Shown: positions 5,898 through 18,032, numbered from the stretch's first letter. The stretch is DNA of 43,493 nt from Candidatus Cloacimonadota bacterium (GCA_023228285.1 JALOBM010000015.1:1-43493), one strand, 5' to 3'. Numbers and translations are program-made. The notes: generated by a model from the letters alone, not told the origin.

Positions 5898-8126
5898 ATG
5901 CACAATTTTAACATTACCAGGCGGGAAATCGATTTTTTCGGCCGTAAACTCATTGCCGAAACCGGCAAGATGGCCAAGCAAGCCAATGGCAGCATATATC
6001 TGCAATTGGGTGAGACCGCCGTTTTAGTAACAGCTACCATGAGCAAAGAAGCCTCGGAAAACCAGGACTTTTTCCCGCTCACAGTCGATTTTATCGAAAA
6101 GATGTACGCTGCCGGCAAGATACCCGGAGGTTTTTTCAAACGTGAAGCCAAGCCCTCCACCGATGCCACTCTGCAGGCCCGCGTGATCGATCGTTCTATC
6201 CGTCCGTTATTTCCGGAAGGATTTCGCAATCAAGTCCATGTGGTATTGAATGTCCTGGCTTACGATGGCGAAGTAGACCCCGCCAATCTTGGCGTATTGG
6301 GTGCTTCTTTGGCGCTATCCATTTCGGATATTCCCTTCCACGGACCCATTGCCGGTCTCACAGTAGGCTATATCAACGGAGATTATGTGATCAATCCGGA
6401 CGTAAAACAACTACGCGAAGAATCCAAATTGAACTTGACTGTTGCAGGTAGTGCCACATCAGTAGTAATGATTGAATCCGCAGCCAGTGAGCTGTCTGAG
6501 GACATCATGCTGGACGGAGTATATACCGGTCATGAAGCCATAAAAACCTTATGCGCCCTGCAAGAGGAATTCGTGGCTGCCTGTGGTAAAGAGAAAGTGG
6601 AAGTCACTATGCTCGAGCTTCCTTCGGAACTACTGCAAAAGATGGAAGACAACTATGGCTCTCGCATTGCTGAATCTGCCACAATCTTGGGTAAGCAGGA
6701 ACGTCAGGACGCTTTTGATGCCCTTGAAGCCGAGATGTTGGAGAAACACCTGGCTGAAGATGGTGAAGAACTTTATGCTGACAATGAAAAGCAATACAAA
6801 GAGGCCTTCCATGAGATCATTCGCCGTTATGTGCGCGCATCGATTCTGGACAAACACTTCCGCGTAGATGGTCGAGGTTTGGACGAAATCCGTGACATCA
6901 CTTGCGAAATCGATATTCTACCCCGCGTACATGGGTCTGCCCTATTTACCAGAGGCGAAACCCAATCTTTGGGCACTGTCACCTTAGGTGGCGGCAGCGA
7001 TGAACAAGTAATCGATAGCTTGGAAGAAGAATACAAAAAGAACTTTTATCTGCACTACAACTTCCCGCCTTTCAGCGTAGGCGAAGCGGGTAGAATGGGT
7101 CCCACCGGACGCCGCGAACTGGGTCATGGAAACTTGGCTGAACGAGCATTGAAAGCAGTATTGCCGGATTCCGAACGTTTCCCTTACACTATTCGCATCG
7201 TAGCCGACACATTGGAATCCAATGGTTCCTCATCCATGGCTTCGATCTGTAGCGGATGCCTGGCCTTGATGGCTGCTGGAGTGCCCATAAAATCCCCAGT
7301 AGCTGGCATCGCAAATGGTCTGATTATGGAAGGCGATAAATATGTGGTTCTCACAGACATAATGGGTCTGGAAGATCACTTGGGTGACATGGATTTCAAG
7401 TGTGCCGGAACGCGCGAAGGCATCACTGCCATGCAGATGGATATCAAGATCGAAGGCATCACCAAAGATATTATGCGCATCGCTCTGGATAAAGCAAAAA
7501 AAGCCCGCTTCCACATCCTGGACCTGATGGAAGCTTGCATTGAGAAACCCAGAGAAGACCTCTCTCCCACAGCTCCCAGAATTGAAAGCTTTAAGGTTCC
7601 AACTGACAAAATCGGCGAGATCATAGGCCCTGCTGGAAAGATGATCAAATCCATCATCGAAAGCTGCCAGGTAGGCATAGATATCCAAGATGACGGCACA
7701 GTGAGAATCCTTTCTCCGGACAAAGCTTCCATCGACAAAGCAAAAGCTATCATCAAAGGTATTGCTATCGATCCTGAACCAGGCGAAGAGTATGAAGGCC
7801 CTGTAACCCGCATCGAACCTTACGGAGTATTTGTGAAGGTATTGGGCGGAGCCAAGGAAGGGATGGTTCACGTGTCTCAGATGCACACCTCCCGCATTGG
7901 CCATCCCGAAGATATGGTAAAGCTTGGCGATATAGTGAAGGTAAAAGCCCTGGGTATGGATAAAGGCAAACTATCCCTTACCATGAAAGGAATCCCCGGA
8001 AATCCTGAACCCGATCCCAATGCTCCCAAAGACAGACCCGCTGCTCCCAGACGGGATGATTTCCGTCGTGGCGGTGGAGACCGTGATCGCAGAGGCGGTG
8101 GCGGTAGAGACCGTAACCGCAGATAG
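5898..8126 (+). CDS. pnp: Polynucleotide phosphorylase (polyribonucleotide nucleotidyltransferase)
   Basis: The 742-residue protein has the full architecture: two RNase PH-like domains joined by a helical linker, a KH domain (about 560-620, with IIGPAGKMIKSII) and an S1 domain (about 628-695). A Gly/Arg/Asp-rich tail of about 30 residues ends in GRDRNRR. It degrades RNA 3' to 5' with phosphate and is the core nuclease of RNA degradosomes. Key stretches include FTRGETQSLGTVTLGGGSDEQ and DIMGLEDHLGDMDFKCAGT in the catalytic second core. The ATG at 5898 follows CAAGGAGAACAA; the frame continues upstream to 5835 but without a binding site. The RGG-like basic tail is probably an extra RNA-binding element. 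The neighbour rpsO is classical. Confidence 0.97.
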   Translation: MHNFNITRREIDFFGRKLIAETGKMAKQANGSIYLQLGETAVLVTATMSKEASENQDFFPLTVDFIEKMYAAGKIPGGFFKREAKPSTDATLQARVIDRSIRPLFPEGFRNQVHVVLNVLAYDGEVDPANLGVLGASLALSISDIPFHGPIAGLTVGYINGDYVINPDVKQLREESKLNLTVAGSATSVVMIESAASELSEDIMLDGVYTGHEAIKTLCALQEEFVAACGKEKVEVTMLELPSELLQKMEDNYGSRIAESATILGKQERQDAFDALEAEMLEKHLAEDGEELYADNEKQYKEAFHEIIRRYVRASILDKHFRVDGRGLDEIRDITCEIDILPRVHGSALFTRGETQSLGTVTLGGGSDEQVIDSLEEEYKKNFYLHYNFPPFSVGEAGRMGPTGRRELGHGNLAERALKAVLPDSERFPYTIRIVADTLESNGSSSMASICSGCLALMAAGVPIKSPVAGIANGLIMEGDKYVVLTDIMGLEDHLGDMDFKCAGTREGITAMQMDIKIEGITKDIMRIALDKAKKARFHILDLMEACIEKPREDLSPTAPRIESFKVPTDKIGEIIGPAGKMIKSIIESCQVGIDIQDDGTVRILSPDKASIDKAKAIIKGIAIDPEPGEEYEGPVTRIEPYGVFVKVLGGAKEGMVHVSQMHTSRIGHPEDMVKLGDIVKVKALGMDKGKLSLTMKGIPGNPEPDPNAPKDRPAAPRRDDFRRGGGDRDRRGGGGRDRNRR

Positions 8127-8146
8127 ATAAATGCATTGAACATCTA

Positions 8147-8179
8147 CTGGGCGCGATTCTTGATTAGTGTCGCGCCCAG
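8147..8179 (+). terminator. Strong stem-loop between pnp and ahcY
   Basis: CTGGGCGCGA (8147-8156) and TCGCGCCCAG (8170-8179) form a perfect 10-bp stem with a 13-nt loop. There is no U-run, so it may be a 3' barrier protecting pnp mRNA or a leader structure of ahcY rather than an intrinsic terminator. It ends 16 bases before the ahcY start codon. Confidence 0.55.
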
Positions 8180-8195
8180 GTCTTGAGAGGTAGAG

Positions 8196-9599
8196 ATGGA
8201 TTACAAAATCGCAAACATAGAATTGGCTGAATTTGGCCGCAAAGAAATTGCCCTGGCAGAAGTCGAAATGCCAGGCCTAATAGCGCTCAGAGAGCGTTAC
8301 GCCGACAGCAAACCCTTACAAGGAGCTCGGATTACCGGCAGCTTGCACATGACCATTCAGACTGCCGTGCTCATCGAGACTCTGGTGGAACTGGGTGCCA
8401 AAGTGCGCTGGGCTAGTTGCAACATCTTTAGTACTCAAGACCACGCTGCAGCAGCAATAGCACAACGTGGCATCCCCGTGTTTGCCTGGAAAGGCGAAAG
8501 CCTTCAGGATTACTGGCGGTGCACATACCAAGCCCTGGTCTGGCCTGAAGCTACTTGCGATATGATCGTGGACGATGGTGGTGATGCTACTCTGATGGTT
8601 CATGAAGGGTACCGACTGGAAGAACTCTATTCGGAAACCGGTATTTCCCCTTTGCCCGATAGCGACAATCCTGAATATCGCCTGGTGCAGGAATTGCTCA
8701 TCTCACACTTGGAAGAAGATCCCCAGCGCTGGCACAAAATCGCCCATCACATCAAGGGAGTTAGCGAGGAAACCACTACTGGAGTCAATCGCTTGTATCA
8801 GATGATGCAACAGGGCAATTTACTCTTCCCCGCCATAAATGTGAACGACAGCGTCACCAAAAGCAAGTTCGATAACCTTTATGGTTGCAGAGAAAGCCTG
8901 GCTGATGGCATCAAGCGAGGTACCGACATAATGGTAGCGGGAAAGACCGTCATGATCTGCGGATATGGTGATGTAGGCAAAGGATGCGCTCAGAGCATGC
9001 GCGGTTTTGGTGCAAGAGTAATCATCAGCGAAATCGATCCCATCTGTGCCCTCCAAGCAGCTATGGAAGGATTTGAAGTGCGTAATCTGGACGACACGGT
9101 TGAATATGCCGACATCTTCGTTACTGCAACCGGAAATTGCGATGTGATCCGAGTAGATCATATATTAAAAATGAAGAACAATGCCATTGTCTGCAATATT
9201 GGACACTTCGACAACGAGATTCAAGTAAGCAAACTCTATGAGATGGACGGAGTAAACCGAGAGTGCATTAAGCCCCAGGTGGATTTGATCAGACTACCAA
9301 ACGACAAAGCCATCATCCTGCTCTCTGAGGGCAGATTGGTAAACCTCGGCAATGCCACTGGTCACCCCTCTTTCGTAATGAGCTGCTCTTTTACAAATCA
9401 AGTGCTGGCACAGATACAACTGTGGCAAACCAAGCACGAGATTGGAGTTTACACCTTGCCCAAACATTTGGATGAAGAAGTAGCGCGTTTGCATCTGGCA
9501 AAACTGGGCGTGGACCTCACTCGCCTTAGTGTAAAGCAGGCCGAGTATATCGGAGTGCCCATCGAAGGACCATATAAACCCGATCTTTACAGATACTAA
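8196..9599 (+). CDS. ahcY: Adenosylhomocysteinase (SAH hydrolase)
   Basis: The 467-residue enzyme cleaves S-adenosylhomocysteine to adenosine and homocysteine with bound NAD, relieving product inhibition of methyltransferases. Visible motifs are the substrate region [58 protein letters not shown], the NAD loop [22 protein letters not shown], and the conserved C-terminus ending YKPDLYRY. The length fits the bacterial type, which carries an extra segment before EETTTGV. GAGAGG precedes the ATG. The NusG-like gene follows after only 10 bp, so read-through into the sugar genes is likely. Confidence 0.97.
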   Translation: MDYKIANIELAEFGRKEIALAEVEMPGLIALRERYADSKPLQGARITGSLHMTIQTAVLIETLVELGAKVRWASCNIFSTQDHAAAAIAQRGIPVFAWKGESLQDYWRCTYQALVWPEATCDMIVDDGGDATLMVHEGYRLEELYSETGISPLPDSDNPEYRLVQELLISHLEEDPQRWHKIAHHIKGVSEETTTGVNRLYQMMQQGNLLFPAINVNDSVTKSKFDNLYGCRESLADGIKRGTDIMVAGKTVMICGYGDVGKGCAQSMRGFGARVIISEIDPICALQAAMEGFEVRNLDDTVEYADIFVTATGNCDVIRVDHILKMKNNAIVCNIGHFDNEIQVSKLYEMDGVNRECIKPQVDLIRLPNDKAIILLSEGRLVNLGNATGHPSFVMSCSFTNQVLAQIQLWQTKHEIGVYTLPKHLDEEVARLHLAKLGVDLTRLSVKQAEYIGVPIEGPYKPDLYRY

Positions 9600-9609
9600 A
9601 GGATAAATA

Positions 9610-10185
9610 GTGGCCACTCACAAACCGGTAATTATCAACGAACTCTTCGGCGAACTGTGCCTCCCTCCCGAAGGAGAGCACTGGAACGTAGCTTATTGCA
9701 AACCTCGTAGAGAGAAGCGTGTGGCAGAGTTTGCCGCCAAAAACCTGATTCACTACTACCTGCCCCAGTTAAAGACATCAAAGATATACCAACGCCGCAA
9801 AGTAGTTTCCACTCAACCGATGTTTCCCGGTTACATTTTTTTAGTGCTCTCGGTAGCAAACAAGGAGCTTGTATCTCAATCTGGGCTGATCGTCAATTAC
9901 ATCCGCGTGGTAAATGAACAGGAACTATTGAACGATCTTTCTCGCATCTGCTTCACAGGGAAAAAAGAAGTACCCATGAAACGCGCATTGTGGCTCTTCA
10001 AAGGTTTGGAAGTAGAGATCACGGAAGGTGCGCTTAAAGGCATGAGAGGCATCGTGGAAAGTCACGACAAAATATCAGAAGTACGCTTGCAGGTTGATCT
10101 TCTCCGGCAAGCTGTAATGGTAAAAATCGATCCTGAGAACATCAAAATTATTGGTGAATACGAAATAGAGGAGATCGAAGAATGA
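9610..10185 (+). CDS. NusG-family specialised antiterminator (UpxY/RfaH-like paralogue)
   Basis: The 191-residue protein starts with GTG after AAAGGA, 10 bp downstream of ahcY. Residues about 23-120 form a NusG N-terminal (NGN) domain, which opens WNVAYCKPRREKRVAEF and includes the family motif PMFPGYIFL. After a linker comes a KOW domain (EGALKGMRGIVESHD). Such proteins bind RNA polymerase and help it through long operons. UpxY in Bacteroides and RfaH act on capsule and polysaccharide operons. The gene is not next to secE or rplK, so it is unlikely to be the housekeeping nusG. Its TGA overlaps the ATG of the epimerase gene by 4 bp, consistent with control of the sugar genes. No ops-like recruitment site could be identified. 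Confidence 0.85.
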   Translation: MATHKPVIINELFGELCLPPEGEHWNVAYCKPRREKRVAEFAAKNLIHYYLPQLKTSKIYQRRKVVSTQPMFPGYIFLVLSVANKELVSQSGLIVNYIRVVNEQELLNDLSRICFTGKKEVPMKRALWLFKGLEVEITEGALKGMRGIVESHDKISEVRLQVDLLRQAVMVKIDPENIKIIGEYEIEEIEE

Positions 10186-11126
10186 AGATTCTGATTACTG
10201 GAGCTGCCGGATTTATCGCATCCCATATAGCAGATGCTTGTATTAATGCAGGATATGAAGTAGTGATAGTAGACAACTTGCGTAGTGGCTACAAACGCAA
10301 TCTAAATCCCCTCGCGAAATTTATCGAAATGGATATTTGCGATCCCGCAATCGATAATGTGATTGCAGCAGAAAAACCGGATATCATAGATCATCATGCC
10401 GCTCAAATCTCCGTCCCGCTTTCAATTGAAGATCCTCTTACTGATGCCGAGATCAATGTAAAAGGTCTGATTAACCTCCTCCAAGCAGCAGTTAAACACT
10501 CTGTAAAGAAAATCGTTTACATCTCCTCCGGTGGTGCCATGTACGGAGAAGCCGAAGAATATCCCACTACCGAAACATACATTCCCCGTCCTCTTTCTGT
10601 TTACGCCATCAACAAAATGGTGGGTGAAAACTACCTGTATTTCTACAATCAACAATATGGTCTGGATTACACCGTACTACGTTATGCCAATGTCTTTGGC
10701 CCCCGCCAGGTCTCACACGGTGAAGCAGGTGTGGTATCGATCTTTGTGGAAAAGCTTCTGAAAGGCGAAACCCCCACTCTGAATACGTACCCCAATGAAC
10801 CGGATGGGATGATCCGAGACTATGTTTTTGTAACAGATGTAGTAAAAGCCAATCTGATCGCCTTTGAGAAAGGAAGCGGTGAAGCCTTCAACATCGGTAC
10901 CTGCACACCCACTACAACCAGGCAGCTATACGATGAGATTTCCCGCCAGTTGAAACTTTGCATCGAACCACGGAAAGCGGACGCACGCAAGGGGGATCTG
11001 CATCGTTCGATGCTGGATTACAATAAAGCCAAACGCATACTGAACTGGCAACCAGAGTACGACCTTAGCCAGGGTATTGCACAAGTGATAAGCTATTACA
11101 AAGACTTATTGGGAGTCGAACAATGA
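10182..11126 (+). CDS. NAD-dependent NDP-sugar epimerase (UDP-glucose 4-epimerase-like)
   Basis: The 314-residue protein is an extended short-chain dehydrogenase. It has an N-terminal Rossmann loop (ITGAAGFIAS), an acidic VVIVDNLRSG strand end that selects NAD, an HHAAQ motif, the catalytic Ser region YISSGGAMYG and the catalytic YAINK (Tyr-x-x-x-Lys). It also has VLRYANVFGPRQ and RDYVFVTDVV, which are typical of GalE-like and related NDP-sugar epimerases. Substrate cannot be fixed from sequence; UDP-glucose/galactose or the uronic acids are likely, given the UDP-glucose dehydrogenase next door. The Rossmann loop reads GFIAS where most relatives have GFIGS. It overlaps genes on both sides by 4 bp (ATGA). 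Confidence 0.88.
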   Translation: MKILITGAAGFIASHIADACINAGYEVVIVDNLRSGYKRNLNPLAKFIEMDICDPAIDNVIAAEKPDIIDHHAAQISVPLSIEDPLTDAEINVKGLINLLQAAVKHSVKKIVYISSGGAMYGEAEEYPTTETYIPRPLSVYAINKMVGENYLYFYNQQYGLDYTVLRYANVFGPRQVSHGEAGVVSIFVEKLLKGETPTLNTYPNEPDGMIRDYVFVTDVVKANLIAFEKGSGEAFNIGTCTPTTTRQLYDEISRQLKLCIEPRKADARKGDLHRSMLDYNKAKRILNWQPEYDLSQGIAQVISYYKDLLGVEQ

Positions 11127-12445
11127 AGCTTGCAGTGATAGGATCCGGTTATGTAGGGCTCACCAGTGGCGCTTGCTTTGCCGATATGGGCAACAACGTG
11201 ATCTGCGTGGATAACAACAACCGCAAGATCGAAATGTTAAAACAGGGAGACATCCCCATCTTCGAGCCCGGTTTGGACAGTATGATCAAGCGCAATGTAA
11301 CCGAAGGCAGAATAAGCTTTAGCACAGACATCAAAACCGCTGTCGAGGATTCCCTCATCCTGTTCATCGCAGTGGGCACTCCTCCCGAAGAAGACGGTAG
11401 TGCTGATCTTTCTCATGTACTGGCATCAGCAGGCGAGATAGCTGAATACATGAACGAATACAAGATCATAGTGGACAAATCCACTGTACCGGTCGGCACC
11501 GCAGATAGGGTGAAAGCCAGAATCCAGGAAGTGCTGGATAGAAGAGGCAGCAAGGTCCCCTTCGATGTGGTGTCCAATCCGGAGTTTCTGAAAGAAGGCG
11601 CTGCCATCGAAGACTTTATGCGCCCTGACCGTGTAGTGATAGGAACAGACAGTGAACAAGCAGCACAAGCCATGCGTACTTTATACGCTCCCTTCAACCG
11701 CACTCACGATCGCGTGATCGTCATGAGCATCCGTTCCGCTGAAATGACCAAATATGCGGCTAATGCTATGCTGGCTACCAAAATATCTTTTATAAACGAA
11801 ATCTCCAGATTATGCGAAGCTTACAGAGCTGATGTGGAAGAAGTTCGCAATGGCATCGGCAGCGACAGCCGCATTGGCTACAAATTCATCTACCCCGGAG
11901 TGGGATATGGTGGCAGTTGCTTTCCCAAAGACATCAAAGCCCTTATCCACATGTCTTCCGAAGTAGGTTACGACAGCCGCATCCTGAAAGCAGTGGAAGC
12001 GGTGAATCAGGATCAGAAACTCCTTCTGGTGCAGAAACTGAATGCTCACTTTGGTCAAAACTTGAAGGGGATGACCTTTGCCGTATGGGGCTTGTCCTTC
12101 AAACCCCAAACTGATGACATGCGTGAAGCTCCCGCAATCGTGATTATCCGCACTCTCATTGCAGCAGGAGCCAAGGTAAGAGCTTATGATCCCGTAGCAA
12201 TGACAGAAGCCAAGCACATCTTTGCAGACTTGGAAGGCCTTACTCTGTGCAACGATGAATATGACGCTCTCAAGGGAGCCAGTGCAATGCTACTGATCAC
12301 AGAGTGGCACCAATTCCGCTATCCGGATTACAATCGCATCAAAGCCGAGTTAAAAGAAGCGGTGATCTTTGACGGCCGCAACCAGTATGATCCAAAAGCC
12401 CTGCGAGAAATGGGATTCACCTACTACGGTATCGGACGCCCCTGA
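11123..12445 (+). CDS. ugd: UDP-glucose 6-dehydrogenase
   Basis: The 440-residue protein oxidises UDP-glucose to UDP-glucuronate with two NAD+, supplying precursors for capsule or other surface glycans. It shows the N-terminal NAD loop VIGSGYVGLTSGACFADMG, the KSTVPVGT motif, NPEFLKEGAAIEDF, the catalytic Cys in GGSCFPKDIKAL and the second Rossmann domain around FAVWGLSFKPQTDDMREAP. The length is normal. Its ATG overlaps the epimerase stop. With the epimerase it could give UDP-glucuronate and UDP-galacturonate-type sugars, but no glycosyltransferase lies in this operon, so the products must be used by genes elsewhere. GDP-mannose dehydrogenase is a less likely alternative. Confidence 0.94.
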   Translation: MKLAVIGSGYVGLTSGACFADMGNNVICVDNNNRKIEMLKQGDIPIFEPGLDSMIKRNVTEGRISFSTDIKTAVEDSLILFIAVGTPPEEDGSADLSHVLASAGEIAEYMNEYKIIVDKSTVPVGTADRVKARIQEVLDRRGSKVPFDVVSNPEFLKEGAAIEDFMRPDRVVIGTDSEQAAQAMRTLYAPFNRTHDRVIVMSIRSAEMTKYAANAMLATKISFINEISRLCEAYRADVEEVRNGIGSDSRIGYKFIYPGVGYGGSCFPKDIKALIHMSSEVGYDSRILKAVEAVNQDQKLLLVQKLNAHFGQNLKGMTFAVWGLSFKPQTDDMREAPAIVIIRTLIAAGAKVRAYDPVAMTEAKHIFADLEGLTLCNDEYDALKGASAMLLITEWHQFRYPDYNRIKAELKEAVIFDGRNQYDPKALREMGFTYYGIGRP

Positions 12446-12466
12446 TTATATCTTTTGCTTGAGTGC

Positions 12467-12488
12467 GCTTCGCCTCGTCGCTTATGCA
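12467..12488 (-). repeat. 22-bp dispersed repeat, copy 2
   Basis: The reverse complement of this stretch equals the copy at 533-554 except for one base. It sits 21 bp after the ugd stop codon, in a non-coding interval of 270 bp that otherwise shows nothing recognisable before the terminator at 12695. Confidence 0.6.
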
Positions 12489-12690
12489 CCAGCTTGCGAA
12501 CAGAGGGGTCTCTCATAAAATATATGGCGGACAAAACTAGGACAAAAACGTGGTTTTCGTGAAAAAAGATGCAAACGGGAGAAAAAAGTCTTGAGGAAGT
12601 TCATTTCCCAAGGCTCCTCATAAAGCTAAGCGAAAGTATAGCAATAGAGTTATGACAGTATAGATAATACCTACATATAGGCAGACGCGC

Positions 12691-12717
12691 AAAAGGACCT
12701 CAGCAGGTCCTTTTTTT
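12691..12717 (+). terminator. Intrinsic terminator between ugd and the convergent lipoprotein gene
   Basis: GGACCT (12695-12700) pairs with AGGTCC (12705-12710) around CAGC, followed by seven T. Four A residues precede the stem, so it could also work weakly for the minus strand. The minus-strand stop codon (12716-12718) touches the T-run. Confidence 0.88.
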
Positions 12718-13279
12718 ATTTCCCCCGAACAAAAGTGACCGGAACACCCAAAGCATCAAAAACCAGCTCTGAGGCTCGATGAAGGTTCCGATCGTAAAAC
12801 AGATAGCCTTCCTTGCTAGCTCCCGCCTGTAAGTCCCCAAAAGTGAAAGAGGAGGCCATCAGCTCATAATAGCCTTCGATATTCTGCTCATTGTTCACCG
12901 GCTGCAAGGGATCCGCATTGAAAGGATCCTGCCATTGCTCAAACACATATTGCTGCCGGTAGCTGCTCAAAATGAATTCCAGATCTATGTAGTCGTACTG
13001 TCTGCCTCCGGATACCAGACTGAAGCTTTCCTGCGGCAATTTCAGCTTGCTTGAAGACACATTGCGTACCATTACATACATTGAGAAGAAGTTGTTGTTC
13101 AGATCCCGATAAGATCCCCGGTAAGATTGGGGACGGATAGCCAATTGCAAGCTATCCGTCCTGATTATCGCAAATCCTTCTTCTATTTGATAGTCTCCCG
13201 GCATCGGTTGGTATCCGCTGATTGCGCATCCCGTCAAAACCGCAAGAAGGATACTAGTCGTCAGTATCTTCGGAATCAT
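12716..13279 (-). CDS. Small lipoprotein downstream of gyrA
   Basis: The protein has 187 residues from an ATG at 13279. The N-terminus [18 protein letters not shown] is a lipoprotein signal with lipobox LTGC, so the mature form is acylated at Cys18. The rest has no family I recognise; it contains a likely beta-sandwich region ([23 protein letters not shown], later [11 protein letters not shown]) reminiscent of small immunoglobulin-like periplasmic domains. The start overlaps the end of gyrA by 26 bp and has only a weak ribosome binding site, so translation probably depends on gyrA. A longer frame to 13321 would spoil the signal peptide. Confidence 0.75.
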   Translation of the reverse strand: MIPKILTTSILLAVLTGCAISGYQPMPGDYQIEEGFAIIRTDSLQLAIRPQSYRGSYRDLNNNFFSMYVMVRNVSSSKLKLPQESFSLVSGGRQYDYIDLEFILSSYRQQYVFEQWQDPFNADPLQPVNNEQNIEGYYELMASSFTFGDLQAGASKEGYLFYDRNLHRASELVFDALGVPVTFVRGK

Positions 13280-15875
13280 CGTTATCGTCGATGTCCGTGT
13301 CGTCTTCGATATCCACATCATCGGCTTCCATCAGATCATCAGCTTCTTCCGCCAGATCAGTCAAGTTCATCTTGGGTACTTGTTTCAACTTCTCAATTTC
13401 TTTGTCCAAGCTCTCATCATCGGTGTCTTCCGGAGGTACGCGAGTGATGTCGTGAACTTTGTCGCCCTTGGTCAGGTTGATCAGCCTTACGCCTTGAGTG
13501 TTTCTTCCGATCGAAGATATCTCTTTCACGCTTTGGCGGATGATCATGCCATCGTGGGTAATGATCATCAGTTCATCTTCATCGCTCACCATCATCAGAG
13601 AAGCCAGATGTCCGTTCCTGGTGGTTGTCTTCAGCGTGATTACTCCCTTTGAGCCACGTTTTGTAGCGGTATAGCTGGAAATCGAGGTGCGCTTTCCATA
13701 GCCGTTTTCGCTAACGGTTAGGATCGTAGCTCCGCCTTTGCCGTTTTCCAGGATCTGTTCTGCACTTACCAGAGTCATGGAGATCACATAATCCTCGTCT
13801 CTCAAGCGAATACCGCGTACTCCTTTGGTAATTCTGCCCATGGCACGAATGTCTTTCTCGCTGAAGCGATTGCAATAGCCGTTTCGAGTTGCCAACAAGA
13901 TGTCGTCGCCTTCCTCTGAGATTCTGGCATCGATCAGTTCATCGCCGTCCATCAGTCTGATAGCCCTGATTCCGTTGCTGCGAGGATGGGAATAGGCTGT
14001 CAGAGAGGTCTTTTTGATCAGCCCGTTTCTGGTGCACATAACTATGGTCTGCTTGGGATGGAAGGTCTTCAGTGTCACAAAAGCCTTGATCTTCTCTCCC
14101 TCACTAAATTTTACCAAGTTCACTATGGCTTTACCCCTGGCTGTACGGCTGGCCTCGGGAATCTCATAAACCTTCAACCAATGACACATGCCATGATCGG
14201 TGAAGAGCAGAATGTAGGAATGCGCACTGGCCACAAAGAGATACTGGATAAAATCCTGTTCCTTTAGGTTTGAAGCGCTCAAGCCCTTGCCGCCTCGGCC
14301 TTGTACTTTATAGGTATCCACCGGCAAGCGTTTCACATAACCGTCGTGAGTGATAGTTACCACCATCATATCGTCCGCAATGAGGTCTTCCATATTGAAG
14401 CTGCCGCCATGCCCCTCAATGATGGAGGTTCTACGCGGATCCGTGTATTTCTCGCTCATTTCCAGGGTTTCCTGCTTGATCAGATCCATGCGGAGTTCGC
14501 GGTGTTCTACCAATTCACGCAAGCGTGTAATGATGACCAATAGTTCACTGTATTCTTCCTCAATCTTCTCCAGTTCCATTCCGGTTAGGCGCTGTAAACG
14601 CATATCTAAAATAGCTTTGGCTTGAAGCTCGGAAAGCCCGAAATTCTCTTGCAGTGCCAGATTGGCATCGGGAGGAGTCTTGGAAGCGCGAATGGTGGCA
14701 ATCACTTCATCCAGATGATCCAGAGCAATGCGGAAACCTTCCAGGATATGCATTCTGGCTTCGGCATTGCGCAGCTCAAACTGAGTCCGCCGCAGAACCA
14801 CATCATGCCGGAATTCGATGAAATTGGCCACCATGTCCTTCATGTTCACTACTTTCGGAACACCATCCACCAGGCAGAGATTGATCACGCCAAATGTGCT
14901 CTGTAGCTGAGTGTGTTTGTAGAGCAGATTCTTTACTACCTGTGCATCGTGATTGCGCTTTATCTGTATCACAACGCGCATACCGTCTCTGCCGGATTCA
15001 TCGCGAATATCGCTGATTCCATCCAACTTCTTGTCCTTCACCAGTTGAACCATACGCTCAATGAGTAACGAAGTGGTGACCTGATAAGGAATGGAGCGAA
15101 TGATCAGGCGCTCGCTGTCGTTGGGCAAGGTTTCCACATCCACCTCACCCCGCACCAGCAGACGTCCGCGACCAGTTTCAAAGTACTCTCTGATGCCGTC
15201 TGTGCCCAGTATGATGCCGCCCATCGGAAAATCCGGACCCTTGATGTATTGAAGCATGTCCAGCGGTTCCAGTTCGGGATTGTCGATCAAAGCCACAATG
15301 GCATCACAGATCTCGCCGGCATTGTGAGGCGGCATATTGGTTGCCATACCTACAGCGATACCGGAAGAACCATTCAGAAGCAGATTTGGCATACGGCTGG
15401 GAAATACTTCCGGTTCCTTACGGGTATCGTCGTAGTTGCTCTTAAAATCCACCGTCTCTTTATCCAATTCGGATAACAGCTCGATACTTACTTTATGCAA
15501 GCGCGCTTCGGTATAACGCATCGCCGCAGGAGGATCACCGTCGATGGAACCGAAGTTACCCTGACCATCAACCAGGGGATAGCGCATTATCCACGGTTGT
15601 GCCATACGCACCAGGGTGGGATACACCACTTGCTCGCCATGAGGATGATAGTTTCCTGAGGTGTCACCGGCGATCTTGGCGCATTTACGGAAGTGTCCGC
15701 CGGGACTCAGATTCAGTTCGTGCATGGCATAAATAATACGCCGTTGCGAAGGTTTCAAGCCGTCCCTGATATCCGGCAGAGCGCGGGACACGATCACGCT
15801 CATGGAATAATCCAGATAAGCTTGTTTCAGGTATTCTTCTATTTGAGTGGGTATAATCTTTGTATTATCAGACAT
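13254..15875 (-). CDS. gyrA: DNA gyrase subunit A
   Basis: The 873-residue protein cuts and rejoins DNA in the gyrase A2B2 complex. The active-site Tyr is Tyr121 in AAMRYTE, and the N-terminal fold is complete ([25 protein letters not shown]). The C-terminal beta-pinwheel carries the GyrA box QGRGGKG, which separates it from ParC. The last 45 residues are strongly acidic (ends DSEDTDD), like the regulatory tail known in some GyrA proteins. In the quinolone-pocket helix it reads [17 protein letters not shown], so the positions equal to E. coli Ser83 and Asp87 are Gln82 and Pro86. It starts 11 bp after the gyrB stop and overlaps the lipoprotein gene at its end. Confidence 0.96.
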   Translation of the reverse strand: MSDNTKIIPTQIEEYLKQAYLDYSMSVIVSRALPDIRDGLKPSQRRIIYAMHELNLSPGGHFRKCAKIAGDTSGNYHPHGEQVVYPTLVRMAQPWIMRYPLVDGQGNFGSIDGDPPAAMRYTEARLHKVSIELLSELDKETVDFKSNYDDTRKEPEVFPSRMPNLLLNGSSGIAVGMATNMPPHNAGEICDAIVALIDNPELEPLDMLQYIKGPDFPMGGIILGTDGIREYFETGRGRLLVRGEVDVETLPNDSERLIIRSIPYQVTTSLLIERMVQLVKDKKLDGISDIRDESGRDGMRVVIQIKRNHDAQVVKNLLYKHTQLQSTFGVINLCLVDGVPKVVNMKDMVANFIEFRHDVVLRRTQFELRNAEARMHILEGFRIALDHLDEVIATIRASKTPPDANLALQENFGLSELQAKAILDMRLQRLTGMELEKIEEEYSELLVIITRLRELVEHRELRMDLIKQETLEMSEKYTDPRRTSIIEGHGGSFNMEDLIADDMMVVTITHDGYVKRLPVDTYKVQGRGGKGLSASNLKEQDFIQYLFVASAHSYILLFTDHGMCHWLKVYEIPEASRTARGKAIVNLVKFSEGEKIKAFVTLKTFHPKQTIVMCTRNGLIKKTSLTAYSHPRSNGIRAIRLMDGDELIDARISEEGDDILLATRNGYCNRFSEKDIRAMGRITKGVRGIRLRDEDYVISMTLVSAEQILENGKGGATILTVSENGYGKRTSISSYTATKRGSKGVITLKTTTRNGHLASLMMVSDEDELMIITHDGMIIRQSVKEISSIGRNTQGVRLINLTKGDKVHDITRVPPEDTDDESLDKEIEKLKQVPKMNLTDLAEEADDLMEADDVDIEDDTDIDDNDDSEDTDD

Positions 15876-15886
15876 TTATAGCTCCA

Positions 15887-17788
<1,902 letters not shown>

Positions 17789-17879
17789 CTATTGTCTCCT
17801 ATATGTTTAAGCCATTTTAGATAAGCTGTGGGGATTAGCTCGCATTTCAAAGCTCGTGCAAGCATCCTTATCTTGTTGC

Positions 17880-17908
17880 CATATAAAATGATATACCGAA
17901 TCTGTCAA
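17880..17908 (-). promoter_or_regulatory. gyrB promoter
   Basis: On the minus strand TTGACA (17908-17903) is followed by a 17-bp spacer and TATATG (17885-17880). The start would lie near 17873, giving a leader of about 90 nt. Gyrase promoters are often supercoiling-sensitive, but nothing here proves it. Confidence 0.75.
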
Positions 17909-18032
17909 GAACTTTCTTGAAATAATCATGGCTTTTATTTGCTTGTATATCAATCAATTACAGAGCCATATATTTCACCCGGAAATCCGGATACAAAGTG
18001 CTCCGTTTCCAAGCTGCCCTACACTCCTCTTG

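Noticed and set aside
7230..7904. 224-codon minus-strand frame inside pnp
   Set aside because: It is a shadow of the well-conserved pnp coding sequence, with no start signals.
8127..8195. SAH or SAM riboswitch upstream of ahcY
   Set aside because: The 69-bp interval holds only a simple 10-bp hairpin. I could not match the conserved bases of any SAH or SAM riboswitch.
12446..12690. Small RNA gene ending at the terminator at 12695
   Set aside because: No promoter with a recognisable -35 is present. The terminator is adequately explained as that of ugd.
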